A stretch of 63,591 nt of DNA from an uncultured Lachnospiraceae bacterium (GTDB lineage Bacteria > Bacillota > Clostridia > Lachnospirales > Lachnospiraceae): the NCBI GenBank assembly GCA_947174015.1, contig CAMWHJ010000010.1, positions 1 to 63,591 of the forward strand. Reading direction: 5' to 3'. Below, piece by piece: positions 29,663 through 38,461 of the stretch (its first letter is position 1; each line of letters begins with the position of its first letter). The notes beneath the pieces are model-generated. The model saw nothing but the letters and a program-made list of their open reading frames with translations. It was not told the DNA's origin and did no database searches. The position numbers and the translations under genes are program-made.

Positions 29663-30436
29663 ATGACAATTAATGGTATCAATGGAGCTAACACACAGGC
29701 AGGACAGGTGGGAATGAATCAGATAACGGATTCTTACAGTCGGAACATTCAGAACCAAATTACAAATGCACAGAAGCAGTTACAGGAGCTTTCTTCTAAT
29801 GAGAATATGACTTTAGAGGAAAAAATGAAGAAGCGGCAGGAAATACAGCAGCAGATCAGTGACCTGAATATGCAGTTAAGACAGCACCAGATGGAGCAGC
29901 GCAAGGAGAAACAGCAGACAAAAAGTTCTTCTATGGACGATATGCTCGGCAGTACGAAAAGCGGGAAAACGGGAAGTGAAAGCAGCGGGCTATCTCAGGC
30001 AAGCATGACGGCAATGATTTCAGCGGGCAGTTCTATGAAACAGGCGAAAGTGCAGGGCAGCGTGGCAACAAAAATAGAAGGAAGAGCCGGAGTTCTGGAA
30101 TCTGAAATTAAGCTGGATAAAGTCAGAGGCAATGATACACAGAAAAAGGAAGAAGAACTTGCTGATGTGGAACAGACGGCAATGAAAGCAACAGCCGCAC
30201 AGATGAACACGTTAAGCGATGCAAATAAGAGATTGGAGGAAGCAGCAAAGGCAGACAGCAGGGCGGAAAAGACAGACGGCAAAGATACAGATACAAAGGA
30301 TACAGGAGAAGGTGTGTCTAGTACAGATGCACAGGAAGAAAGTGTATCTGATGCGGAAAGCATAAATACGCAGGTAGCTGAAAGCACAGTGGCGCCGCAG
30401 CCAACAACATATAAATCAGTAGATATTCGTTTATAG
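29663..30436 (+). CDS. FlxA-like coiled-coil protein
   Basis: A 257-aa protein. Residues 20-85 form the FlxA-like coiled coil (SRNIQNQITNAQKQLQELSSNENMTLEEKMKKRQEIQQQISDLNMQL in segments). The middle and end are low-complexity, rich in Ser, Thr, Lys, Glu and Asp, and end SVDIRL. No signal peptide. FlxA-like proteins are common in flagellated Lachnospiraceae, but no flagellar gene adjoins it; it follows the RiPP cassette on the same strand with GGAGG before ATG 29663. Function unknown. Confidence 0.75.
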   Translation: MTINGINGANTQAGQVGMNQITDSYSRNIQNQITNAQKQLQELSSNENMTLEEKMKKRQEIQQQISDLNMQLRQHQMEQRKEKQQTKSSSMDDMLGSTKSGKTGSESSGLSQASMTAMISAGSSMKQAKVQGSVATKIEGRAGVLESEIKLDKVRGNDTQKKEEELADVEQTAMKATAAQMNTLSDANKRLEEAAKADSRAEKTDGKDTDTKDTGEGVSSTDAQEESVSDAESINTQVAESTVAPQPTTYKSVDIRL

Positions 30437-30451
30437 GAGGGGGTAAAGTCC

Positions 30452-31278
30452 ATGTCATTAGTTAATTTTAATGACTATATAAACTATGCAAACTACGATA
30501 CGGTTTATGATTTCTCTGCCCTTTTGGGTGGGCCTACCAATTCTTCTGGCAATATGCTTTCAGACTATGCTTCTATTAAAAATGGAAGTTATGGAAAGCT
30601 AATGAAAGCATATTATGCAAAACAGGATGCAGAAAGCGCAGCATTATCGGGAGATAGCCCGCAAAAGCTGACACTTATGAGATCAAGCGCAGATTCACTT
30701 AAAAAATCTGCGGATGCTTTAAACGATTCTTCCCTTTGGGAAAAAAGAAGATCAAGAAAAAAGACGAAAAAACGGGAGAGGAAACCGAAGTAGAGGATTA
30801 TGACTGGGCAGCTATCACAAAAGCAATAAAAGCCTTTGTTGACGATTATAATTCTGTAGTGGAGCAGGCAGGCGATTCTGATACAAAAAATGTACTCCGC
30901 AACGCAGCGTGGATGACGGGTATAACAGATAAAGCACAAAACCTGCTTTCAAAGGTAGGAATTACTATAGGTAAGGGCAACAAGCTGGAGCTGGATGAGG
31001 ATGCTTTAAAGGAAGCTAACATCACCACTTTAAAATCGCTGTTTACCGGACATGGTTCTTTTGCTGATAAAATTTCCCAAAAAGCGGGGAGTCTCAGTAT
31101 TGTTGCTGCTAATGCAACGGCTACAGCAAGGACTAAGGGAGTGACATATACACGAAACGGAAATTACTCTGTTACTCTCTCAAAACTGTTTTCCAGTACA
31201 GTGGATAAAAAAGTAGGTGATAAGGACAAAAGTTCAGACATATATTCAAAAATCACTGACAAAAAAGAAGATAGTTGA
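30452..31278 (+). pseudogene. FliD C-terminal-like protein, frameshifted at an A6 run
   Basis: ATG 30452 runs in frame to about 30,735; at TGGGAAAAAAGAAG the frame must shift by -1 (one more A would do) to continue KKIKKKDEKTGEETEVEDYDWAA to 31,278. The merged protein of about 275 aa has a hook-filament-cap-like tail: KAFVDDYNSVVEQAGDSDT, GITIGKGNKLELDEDALKEA, LKSLFTGHGSFADKIS. This wording matches FliD C-termini. The run is A-rich, so a sequencing error or transcriptional slippage could keep the gene active. Confidence 0.75.
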
Positions 31279-31290
31279 ATTGCGAAAAAA

Positions 31291-31333
31291 TCTCTTTGAA
31301 TTGTACTAAGGTTTGATTCAAGGGGATTTTTTT
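31291..31333 (+). terminator. Terminator at the end of transcription unit 1
   Basis: TCTCTTTGAAT pairs with ATTCAAGGGGA around a 13-nt loop, followed by TTTTTTT. It directly abuts the next regulatory repeat (31,337). Confidence 0.85.
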
Positions 31334-31336
31334 ACG

Positions 31337-31406
31337 GGTCATTTTCTGCAAAAGCAGGTCACTTTCTGCAACGTATATTGTTGTTGCAAATTGGGTTTGA
31401 TAATAT
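31337..31406 (+). promoter_or_regulatory. LytTR-type direct-repeat promoter 2 (secreted protein unit)
   Basis: GGTCATTTTCTGCAA at 31337-31351 and GGTCACTTTCTGCAA at 31357-31371, 20 bp apart. The -35 TTGTTG (31378-31383) lies 6 nt on and the -10 TAATAT (31401-31406) after 17 bp. Confidence 0.88.
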
Positions 31407-31513
31407 ATAGATGGTTAATATTAGCGGCGCAACATAAGTATAAATTACAACAGCAATTTATCAATGTAATGTTGCTAAATTATCAGAATAAAAAGAGAAA
31501 GGTGGAATTTTTT

Positions 31514-32974
31514 ATGAGAAAAAAAAGAGTTATGGCAGCGGTACTTGCTGTAATCATGGGACTGTCACTTAACAGTGGTGCGGCATCAACTGTCTATGCA
31601 CAGGAGGCAGATAATGATACTACGGTGATACAGCCCGTGGACATAACGGAAGGTATGCAGCAAGGCATAGTTGATTATTCTTCTATAAAGGGAATTGCAG
31701 ACTTGGATGCAGCGAACTTTAATGGACAGGAAGCCAATGTTTGTGAGAGAACTACGGAAGAAAGGCTTGATGTTGATTTGACACAGCCTATGGCGGCAAA
31801 TGATGATTATCTTAACAATGAACCTGATTATGCATATTTCATGGAATTGGGCGATGAGATATACGATTCTGTCACAGAGGAATTAGAACAGCGTTGGTAT
31901 GTATTTTCAATAGAGCAGAGTACAAAAGTCACGCTGGCTATGGTTATGGATGAACAAGTTGATTTTGATTTATACTTATTCCAGCTTAATGGGGAAGAAA
32001 GCACCATAAACTTTATTAGTGGGAGTGCAACTGCAGGTAATGGTGAAGCAGAACTTACAATGGGAGTGTTGGATGCAGGCATCTACTTTTTAGGAGTAGA
32101 GGCAGCGAGTGGAACAGGATCGTTTTTAATGTATTCATATGCGGGTGTAAATGATTCTAGGGAAATGAATGATTCCACTGATACAGCAAGCTCATATACG
32201 AATAACAGCAAAATGACAGCTACAATAGACAGTCCGTTTGATGAGGATTATTATAAGGTAGTTATTGGCGAGAACGAGGTATTAGAGTACACATTTGATG
32301 CTCCTGTGGGCTATGATTATGATGTATTGGTTTATGATGGCTCAAAATATTACACGATTGAAAATGGAACTTATCGCCTGTCACAAGGGACATATTACTT
32401 TATCGTCCTTTCAAACGATGGCAGTTACAGTGATAATGTATATTACGGTATAAAGTTTTTTAAGTATAAACTGGCGGATGACTGGGATGCAGTTTTTATG
32501 TGGTATACGCCTGACAAATCGGCAGTATTTCAGTTTAATGCAGAAAGAACAAAGTTCTTTGTAAATGGACATGCGATTGATTTTACATATTCCAAAACAA
32601 TTCAATCAAATGGAAATATATATTTCAATTTATATCACAAAGAAGAGCAAAATGTAGTATTATTTCAGTCTGAAGCAATGGCAGCTTGGGGTGAAGTTCC
32701 ATTTTTTATAAATTATCAGGCACCGTTTAGTGGCTGGAGTTCATACAGGAACGCATTGGTTATTACAGTATTTAATACTTATTGGAGAGTAAACAGTTTT
32801 TCAAGTAATTACGATGGATTGACAAGTAATGTTGCAACATTGGTAATTGATTCTAACACTGGAAAAGTTGTTGATGTTATGACACCCAACCCTCTGTATG
32901 ATAACGGTGTTGTTTTACATTGGACTCGTGTAAATGGGGTACAGGCAAATTATAATTATGATCCAGTAGATTAA
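31514..32974 (+). CDS. Secreted protein with two PPC-like domains
   Basis: A 486-aa protein. A signal peptide (RKKRVMAAVLAVIMGLSLNSG, cleavage after VYA near residue 29) leads to two beta-sandwich segments like the bacterial pre-peptidase C-terminal domain: about residues 105-195 (WYVFSIEQSTKVTLAMVM ... DFDLYLF) and 225-310 (DYYKVVIGENEVLEYTFDA ... YDYDVLVYDG). The last 170 aa are unrecognised and rich in aromatic residues. No catalytic motif. ATG 31514 follows AAAGGTGG. It is the first gene behind promoter 2, so it should be secreted when the quorum system is on. Confidence 0.8.
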   Translation: MRKKRVMAAVLAVIMGLSLNSGAASTVYAQEADNDTTVIQPVDITEGMQQGIVDYSSIKGIADLDAANFNGQEANVCERTTEERLDVDLTQPMAANDDYLNNEPDYAYFMELGDEIYDSVTEELEQRWYVFSIEQSTKVTLAMVMDEQVDFDLYLFQLNGEESTINFISGSATAGNGEAELTMGVLDAGIYFLGVEAASGTGSFLMYSYAGVNDSREMNDSTDTASSYTNNSKMTATIDSPFDEDYYKVVIGENEVLEYTFDAPVGYDYDVLVYDGSKYYTIENGTYRLSQGTYYFIVLSNDGSYSDNVYYGIKFFKYKLADDWDAVFMWYTPDKSAVFQFNAERTKFFVNGHAIDFTYSKTIQSNGNIYFNLYHKEEQNVVLFQSEAMAAWGEVPFFINYQAPFSGWSSYRNALVITVFNTYWRVNSFSSNYDGLTSNVATLVIDSNTGKVVDVMTPNPLYDNGVVLHWTRVNGVQANYNYDPVD

Positions 32975-32989
32975 GGAGTGTGATGTTTT

Positions 32990-33904
32990 ATGAAAATTGA
33001 TAATACGGACACAATGAAAATGTATTCGCCAGAATATGTGAATAATGTAGTGCAGGCAAATAAAAAGGATGGTGCACAAAGTGGTGTCCAGGAAAAGACA
33101 GCTTGTGACGATGTTGATATAAGCAAAGAGGGTAAAAATCTGTTAGTCACTGGAAAGGAAAAGGCTGAACAATTTAGACAGCAAATTCGCTTTTGTACAT
33201 TTGGTGATATTAAAGAAATTCCGGTTGAGTATAAAGTTGAAAATCTGTTCAAATTGGATCTGAAAGCAGATTCTATATTTGGAGGGGAGAATATATTTCA
33301 GCGTAAATCGACAAGTCAGTATGAAGTGTTCAACGAATGGTTGGATAGCAATGCCTCTTCTATATCAGAAAATCAATTGCAGGCGATAAAAGACGAAATT
33401 AAAAATGCAACAGGAATGGTTGATTCATGGAATAATCAGGAAGGGTATAGAGGAACATCCTTTGAGTCGGTTGCTTTATTACAGGCTAGTAAAAGTTATT
33501 TGGAAAATTTGAAAGATACAATGCTTCCGGAAGAACTGAAAGACGGATTTCAAAGTATGATCAATGAATATACATATTTCAATGAAACAGCAAGAAACTC
33601 TTTAATGCAACGGATGACTCCTGATTATATGGTGGTGGGGATTGGAAACAACACTGTATCCTATAAGTACAAAAACGAGATTATTCAGAGTGAGAAAAAC
33701 TTCTATGATAAGGAAAGTAAGGATGTCAGTAGTAAATTTTCTGATTATTATTCTGGCAGGATGAACAAAGAAGCTCTTATGAAAGATTTGAGGAATTATG
33801 TCGCTTCTTTTTACGCAGAACATGACTCATCGTTGGGAGCAAAAACCTTAACAAATTCTAATGCGGAAAATCTGCTGAATGAACTGGCAAGCATGATTCG
33901 ATAA
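32990..33904 (+). CDS. Hypothetical protein of the quorum-controlled unit 2
   Basis: A 304-aa soluble, mostly helical protein with no signal peptide. Residues 38-50 (DDVDISKEGKNLL) recall the 'ISxxGKxLL' motif found near the N-termini of several small flagellar-secretion-related proteins, but I recognise no domain. It lies 15 nt after the secreted protein with AGGAGTG before ATG 32990 and is followed by a terminator, so these two genes form one unit. Confidence 0.65.
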   Translation: MKIDNTDTMKMYSPEYVNNVVQANKKDGAQSGVQEKTACDDVDISKEGKNLLVTGKEKAEQFRQQIRFCTFGDIKEIPVEYKVENLFKLDLKADSIFGGENIFQRKSTSQYEVFNEWLDSNASSISENQLQAIKDEIKNATGMVDSWNNQEGYRGTSFESVALLQASKSYLENLKDTMLPEELKDGFQSMINEYTYFNETARNSLMQRMTPDYMVVGIGNNTVSYKYKNEIIQSEKNFYDKESKDVSSKFSDYYSGRMNKEALMKDLRNYVASFYAEHDSSLGAKTLTNSNAENLLNELASMIR

Positions 33905-33989
33905 GGTATTTTTTTATATTAAATTAAACATACTGCATTATTAAAATCAGCAAGTTGAGGTTTTATAAGATTTGAAGTATATGCTTAAG

Positions 33990-34034
33990 AACTCTCTTGG
34001 TCTAAGCGGTTGATTTAGCTCAAGAGAGTTTTTT
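33990..34034 (+). terminator. Terminator of unit 2
   Basis: AACTCTCTTG (33990-33999) pairs with CAAGAGAGTT (34021-34030), with CTAA/TTAG pairing inside, then TTTTTT. Confidence 0.9.
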
Positions 34035-34087
34035 CTGTTGATAAAACTGATAGTTAATTAGATAAATCACTTGAAAGTAAAATATAT

Positions 34088-34231
34088 TCTTTTATCAAAC
34101 TATGTAAATTCAAATTAAATTCTCAAAACAGGACGTATTCTAAATATCTTAAACAATAAAAGCGGAAAGTAGCAGAAATATTTATTACATATGCTCGAAG
34201 AAATGTCATTTGATATGTGCAAGATCTTATA
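34088..34231 (+). pseudogene. 3' remnant of an XRE-type regulator gene
   Basis: This stretch is homologous to the 3' end of the XRE gene at 53,052-53,384: both have CGTATTCTGAATATCTTAAA-type sequence, an ATATTTATTACATAT block and GAAGAAATGTCATTTG in the same order. Here the frame is interrupted and the helix-turn-helix part is gone. It is followed by the same kind of terminator. Confidence 0.8.
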
Positions 34232-34253
34232 GCAGGTGTAAAAAATGAAATAG

Positions 34254-34282
34254 GGCGCATAGAGATTTCTATATGCCTTTTT
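34254..34282 (+). terminator. Terminator-like hairpin after the XRE remnant
   Basis: GGCGCATAGA faces TATATGCC, then TTTTT. A matching hairpin follows the intact XRE gene at about 53,405-53,434, showing that both derive from one ancestral segment. Confidence 0.65.
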
Positions 34283-34387
34283 CATATTGATTCAGCAATA
34301 TAGTTAGAATTTGCTTAGAAATGTATCTAATGTTTTTGATAGAGCAGGAATATTAGAGATTACTTCTTTGATCTGCTGTTCGGTTAG

Positions 34388-35110
34388 TTAGGAGAACTGA
34401 GAAACTGTGTTGACTTTATGTTTCTTCCACAACAGTTTGGCTTTCAGCATAGGTAGAATTTCAAATAAAAATTTATCGTGCAAGTTATCAAGTGTAATAC
34501 CATTTTTCTTGAAGATAAAATATGCTTTCATGGTAAGGGGGTAATCCTGCTCGCATATGGAATATATGTCATAGGAGGTTTTGTGGTTAAAATCGTTTAT
34601 GCATGAGATACCATTTTTAAAGAACATGGGATATATTTTTGCCGGGAATTGATATTCATCGAAGGTTTCCTTAAGGGAAGAACGCGATCTAATCTGTATG
34701 TTATGTTCCTGACAGATTTGCTCAAGTTCCGCTATGGTTTTATCACCAAGATTCCGAAATTGCATGATTTCTTCTTTGGGCATTGTAGATAGCTGTGACA
34801 GGTACATCACATTGTTCCTTATAAGGGTATTTTGCAACCGGCTTGACATAGGAATGTCATAGACTGATATTTCATTTTCTGGAGGCAGCAGATAGCCCAA
34901 AGGATTAAGCTCGGTGATAATGGGTCCTGCAAGACAGTTTTTAGGGAATATTTTTGCCAATGTTATATAGTTATGTCCTGCAAGGTCTGAAATTTTGGTG
35001 AAGCCTGTGCTTAGTAGGGCTGATTTTGCTGTGGAGGAAATGTTCAGGTCTTGAATTTTGTATCCATATTTTGCTCCTTTGTATATAAGGTGGACTGAAA
35101 CAAGTCCCAT
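34388..35110 (-). CDS. RNA polymerase alpha-CTD-like helix-hairpin-helix protein
   Basis: A 240-aa protein. Residues 20-70 and 82-138 look like two alpha-CTD-type modules; the second is clear: VYDIPMSSRLQNTLIRNNVMYLSQL, then MQFRNLGDKTIAELEQICQEHNI, where RNLGxKTxxEL is the signature of the RpoA C-terminal domain. No RpoA N-terminal domain. The tail may be a third, weaker module. After the TAA at 34388 the same frame stays open for 23 more codons (LTEQQIKEVISNIPALSKTL), so the protein may be truncated by a stop. It faces the agr operon; a role as transcription co-factor is a guess. Confidence 0.75.
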   Translation of the reverse strand: MGLVSVHLIYKGAKYGYKIQDLNISSTAKSALLSTGFTKISDLAGHNYITLAKIFPKNCLAGPIITELNPLGYLLPPENEISVYDIPMSSRLQNTLIRNNVMYLSQLSTMPKEEIMQFRNLGDKTIAELEQICQEHNIQIRSRSSLKETFDEYQFPAKIYPMFFKNGISCINDFNHKTSYDIYSICEQDYPLTMKAYFIFKKNGITLDNLHDKFLFEILPMLKAKLLWKKHKVNTVSQFS

Positions 35111-35175
35111 TACAGCACCTTTTCTACATAAAATAAAGAAAAAGGACTAAAACTGGTTCAGAATGTGGGTGCATA

Positions 35176-35415
35176 ATGGAACAAAAAGTAAAACAGGATA
35201 GCATTCAGTTAGGAAAGAATATTCGGCGCATCAGAAAAGAGCAGAATATAGGGCAGACAGAATTGGTTGCATTGATGCAGCTAAAAAATGTGCAAATTAC
35301 AAGAGAAACTTTGGTAAAGATAGAAAGAGGGATACAGCATATTAAAGCGACTCAGCTTAAAGCAATGAAAGAAGTATTGAATACATCGTATGAGGAAATT
35401 TTTAAAGAAGAATGA
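35176..35415 (+). CDS. Small XRE-family DNA-binding protein
   Basis: A 79-aa protein that is essentially one Cro/C1-type helix-turn-helix: LGKNIRRIRKEQNIGQTELVALMQLKNVQITRETLVKIERGIQHIKATQLKAM in segments. Divergent from the alpha-CTD-like gene, with 65 nt between the starts. It has no effector domain. It lies just before the quorum promoter 3 and could modulate it. Confidence 0.85.
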   Translation: MEQKVKQDSIQLGKNIRRIRKEQNIGQTELVALMQLKNVQITRETLVKIERGIQHIKATQLKAMKEVLNTSYEEIFKEE

Positions 35416-35479
35416 ATAATTGGATTGGTATACATATTAGAAGCTGTTCCTATATGGCGGCTGTTTACATGTCATTCCT

Positions 35480-35568
35480 TGTCATATTCTGCAAAGCATG
35501 GTTATTTTCTGCAAAATTTGGTCGTTTTCTGCAATCATATTGACTAACCTGTGAAAGATACCTATCAC
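35480..35568 (+). promoter_or_regulatory. LytTR-type promoter 3, with three repeats (regulator/kinase operon)
   Basis: Repeats TGTCATATTCTGCAA (35480-35494), GGTTATTTTCTGCAA (35500-35514) and GGTCGTTTTCTGCAA (35520-35534), each 20 bp apart. The -35 TTGACT (35540-35545) follows 5 nt later and the -10 TATCAC (35563-35568) after 17 bp. It is the only site with three copies and precedes the regulator's own gene, as expected for autoinduction. Confidence 0.88.
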
Positions 35569-35730
35569 TCTGCTTGTGGGAGTGTGACTTTGGCGGTTTT
35601 AGCTGTAAAGAAGTCTATACACTGCCTATGTAGGGTAGAAATAAAGTTTGCCATAAGTTATGCCGAAATATAGATAGAAAGTATGCAACGTTGGCAGCAG
35701 TCATGTTGTTTCTGGAAAGGAGGGCAATGG

Positions 35731-36456
35731 ATGTTTAAAATCGCTATTTGTGATGATGAAAACTATTTTATAGAAGAGTTAAAGAAAATCATATCTGATT
35801 GTATGCTGAAAAAAGGACTTGTTTTTGAAATAGATACATATAGCTCTGGAGCAAAGTTTATATCATTGGGTATAGGTATGCTTCAATATTCTATTATATT
35901 TTTGGATATTAACATGGATGAAGTCGATGGCATTATGACAGCTAAGAAAATCCGGGAAGTAAGTAAAGAAGCGTTTATCGTTTTTGTGACGGCGTTTGTA
36001 AATTATACGTTGGAAGGTTATAAGGTGGATGCTATACGATATTTGCTGAAAGGCGGTAATAATTTTAATAGCGCGATAGATGAATGTATAAATGCAATTA
36101 TGGAAAAATTGAATTATACGGTTATTACCAAAAAGTTTAGTTTTAACGAGGGAGTTAAAGAAATCGCACTGGAAAGATTATTGTATGTTGAAAGCAGACT
36201 GCATAAACTTGAATTTCATGTTATGGAAGATAAGATGAAGATTTACACCATATATGATACTTTGAATAATATGGAAGTTGTTTTGCAGGATAATGACTTT
36301 GTAAGAATACATCAAAGTTATCTTGTGAATTTAAAATATATAATGTGTGTTGAAAGGTATCAGGCAGTATTAACGGACGGAACCGCCTTAATTATACCGA
36401 AAGCCAGATATACATACGTCAAGGATAAATTTATTGCATATCGAGGAGAAGTTTAG
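35731..36456 (+). CDS. LytTR response regulator (AgrA/ComE-like)
   Basis: A 241-aa protein. Receiver domain at residues 1-120 with acidic pair D8/D9, phosphoacceptor Asp59 (IIFLDINM) and a K-containing end. LytTR DNA-binding domain at about 140-238 (LERLLYVESRLHKLEFHV, FVRIHQSYLVNLKYI, PKARYTYVKDKF). The ATG at 35731 follows GGAAAGGAGGG. It abuts the kinase gene. LytTR proteins bind paired direct repeats about two helical turns apart, just what the eight promoters in this window carry, so it is the obvious activator of the island. Confidence 0.93.
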   Translation: MFKIAICDDENYFIEELKKIISDCMLKKGLVFEIDTYSSGAKFISLGIGMLQYSIIFLDINMDEVDGIMTAKKIREVSKEAFIVFVTAFVNYTLEGYKVDAIRYLLKGGNNFNSAIDECINAIMEKLNYTVITKKFSFNEGVKEIALERLLYVESRLHKLEFHVMEDKMKIYTIYDTLNNMEVVLQDNDFVRIHQSYLVNLKYIMCVERYQAVLTDGTALIIPKARYTYVKDKFIAYRGEV

Positions 36457-37758
36457 ATGTTTGATTCATTGCCAACTGTATTGATGATAGTATTTGAGGT
36501 TTTTTGCTGTAAAATATTTTTTGAGGTATTTGGAAAAGTACGATATAAAGGCTGGATCAATGCAGTACAGTTGATACTATTAGTTAGTGGTGTGTTTGGG
36601 GCTGTAAAAGGCTTTGGAAAAATTTTTGTCTTAAAACAAACTAGCATTATTTTAATATTTGCTGGTTTTATGTTTTGGCATGTGAAAATCAGTATAAAGA
36701 AGTCATTGATACTGGCAGTTCTATATCAAGCTCTATTGTTATCAGCAGATTATATAGCGTTTCTGATTTATTATAGCGGATTGGTTTCCAGTGGTGAAAC
36801 AACAAGTGTGACATATGTGTTGGAAAGTGTTTTGGTTGTCCTGTTTGGGAAAATGCTTCTTTATTTTTGTGTTCTTATTATTAGGAAGAAGTTTGGAAAA
36901 AAATCAACGGAAATGCTTGTGGAGTCAGAGTGGCTTAAATTCCTGTTTTTCCCTATTTTTACAATAATTGTTATGGTAGCTATGTTTTCGGTTTTTGGAT
37001 ATGTGGAAACAACAGAGCAGGTATACCTTTTATTTATTATTGCATTTGGAATGGCAGGAATGAATATTGTGGAATTTTATCTGATCAATGACATTATAGA
37101 AAGAGAAATAAAACTGCATGAAAATAAGATTTTTGAGATTCAGGTAAAAAACCAGACAGAGATGTATCAGTCTATATCAGAAAATTTTGACAGTCAAAAA
37201 AGAAAAACACATGAATACAAAAATCAGATTGTATGTATTGAATCATTATTAGGAAATAAGAAATATCCGGAATTAGAGAAATATGTAAAAGAAATTTATG
37301 GTCATTTAGATAAGGAACTGGATGCAATCGATACAAATAATGTAATCGTAAATGCAATATTAAATACAAAATATCAGGAAGCTGAGGAAAAGGGAATTGT
37401 TTTTGTGTTCCGCATAAATGATCTTTCGCAGATAAGGATGAAAGATGAGGATGTGGTTACGATCCTGTCTAATCTGTTGAACAATGCGATAGAAGCCTGT
37501 GAGAAATGTGATGATAAAAAGATAATAAAATTGAAATTTGTCATTGAAGATGGCATGGTAATAATTGCTGTAAAAAATACATTCAGCCATCCAATATGTT
37601 ATGAAAATGGGGAAATAAAATCTTCTAAAATTTCAAGGACAGAAGAGCATGGAATAGGAATTAAAAATATCATTAAGGTTATTGAGAAGTACAACGGATC
37701 TTATATTATTAAGGACAGTAAAAAGGAATTTTATTTTTCAATCATTATTCCTGCCTGA
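36457..37758 (+). CDS. GHKL sensor histidine kinase (AgrC-like)
   Basis: A 433-aa protein. About six or seven membrane helices occupy residues 1-205; a coiled coil follows. His252 in KTHEYKNQI is the phosphoacceptor with the HxxxN pattern of AgrC-type kinases. The ATP domain has the N-box LLNNAIEACEKC and G-box GIGIKNIIKVIEKYNG. It should sense the cyclic peptide made from the AgrD-like gene and phosphorylate the LytTR regulator encoded just before it. Confidence 0.93.
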   Translation: MFDSLPTVLMIVFEVFCCKIFFEVFGKVRYKGWINAVQLILLVSGVFGAVKGFGKIFVLKQTSIILIFAGFMFWHVKISIKKSLILAVLYQALLLSADYIAFLIYYSGLVSSGETTSVTYVLESVLVVLFGKMLLYFCVLIIRKKFGKKSTEMLVESEWLKFLFFPIFTIIVMVAMFSVFGYVETTEQVYLLFIIAFGMAGMNIVEFYLINDIIEREIKLHENKIFEIQVKNQTEMYQSISENFDSQKRKTHEYKNQIVCIESLLGNKKYPELEKYVKEIYGHLDKELDAIDTNNVIVNAILNTKYQEAEEKGIVFVFRINDLSQIRMKDEDVVTILSNLLNNAIEACEKCDDKKIIKLKFVIEDGMVIIAVKNTFSHPICYENGEIKSSKISRTEEHGIGIKNIIKVIEKYNGSYIIKDSKKEFYFSIIIPA

Positions 37759-37781
37759 AAAATAGATTTTAACCTTTTTAT

Positions 37782-37851
37782 GGTCACTTTCTGCTCTGGA
37801 GTGTCTATTTTCTGCAAAGGATATTGTTTTGTTCCGGTATTTCTTTATACT
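37782..37851 (+). promoter_or_regulatory. LytTR-type direct-repeat promoter 4 (agrBD)
   Basis: GGTCACTTTCTGCTC (37782-37796) and GTCTATTTTCTGCAA (37803-37817), 21 bp apart. -35 TTGTTT (37824-37829), 16-bp spacer, -10 TATACT (37846-37851). There is no terminator in front, so read-through from the kinase gene is also possible. Confidence 0.85.
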
Positions 37852-37876
37852 TGATATTTAGAAAGGTGCATGAAGT

Positions 37877-38461
37877 ATGATAGAAAAGATGATATTGAAC
37901 TTGGTAAGCCAAATGGAATCGAAAAAAATGATAAACAGAGCTGACAGGGAACAATATGAGTATGCTTTGGTAACTATGACAGAACGTACCATAACAGTCG
38001 GAACTATGTTGTTGATCGGGCTGGTTTTTAACCAGTTTATACCAACACTTTGTTTTCTGGTATTTTTCCTTTCGCTGAGGAAAAGGACTGGTGGTTATCA
38101 TGCAGAGAAATTTTGGCACTGCTATCTAATGACTGTCATAACTTACATTGCGATTATACAGGTTGCTGCTGTTCTTTCTGAAAGTCTGTTTACCGTGTAT
38201 GTAATGTTGTCCTTTGCGGTACTTGTAATTGGGGTTATAGGAACCGTCAACCACCCTAATATGGATATGGATAAAGACGAGTTGATGGAATCAAAAAAAG
38301 CGGCCAGGTTATGCGTCTTAATGGAGGCATTGGTGATTGTGGCACTGATTGCATTGAAAATCAATGATTTGTATGTAAGTTATATGTCATTGGCTGTCAT
38401 ATTGTGTGCGTCTTTACTATGTGTAGCTAAAATTATAAAACAGGAGGTAAAAGTAAGATGA
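37877..38461 (+). CDS. agrB: AgrB-like pheromone-processing protease
   Basis: A 194-aa membrane protein of the AgrB family, with about four or five helices. The active-site segment RTGGYHAEKFWHC at about residues 72-84 has the family's catalytic His and Cys. It should cleave the C-terminal tail of the AgrD-like peptide and help form the (thio)lactone ring. The end overlaps the start of the pheromone gene (ATGA). Confidence 0.93.
   Translation: MIEKMILNLVSQMESKKMINRADREQYEYALVTMTERTITVGTMLLIGLVFNQFIPTLCFLVFFLSLRKRTGGYHAEKFWHCYLMTVITYIAIIQVAAVLSESLFTVYVMLSFAVLVIGVIGTVNHPNMDMDKDELMESKKAARLCVLMEALVIVALIALKINDLYVSYMSLAVILCASLLCVAKIIKQEVKVR

Noticed and set aside
30720-30770. Programmed -1 frameshift in the FliD-like gene
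   Set aside because: The A6 run is not in the phase of a standard slippery heptamer and no stimulatory structure is visible; homopolymer error or slippage is simpler.
35480-35534. Possible CRISPR array (three 15-nt repeats at 20-nt period)
   Set aside because: Repeats are short, spacers are 5 nt, and the same pairs precede other promoters; they are regulator-binding sites.
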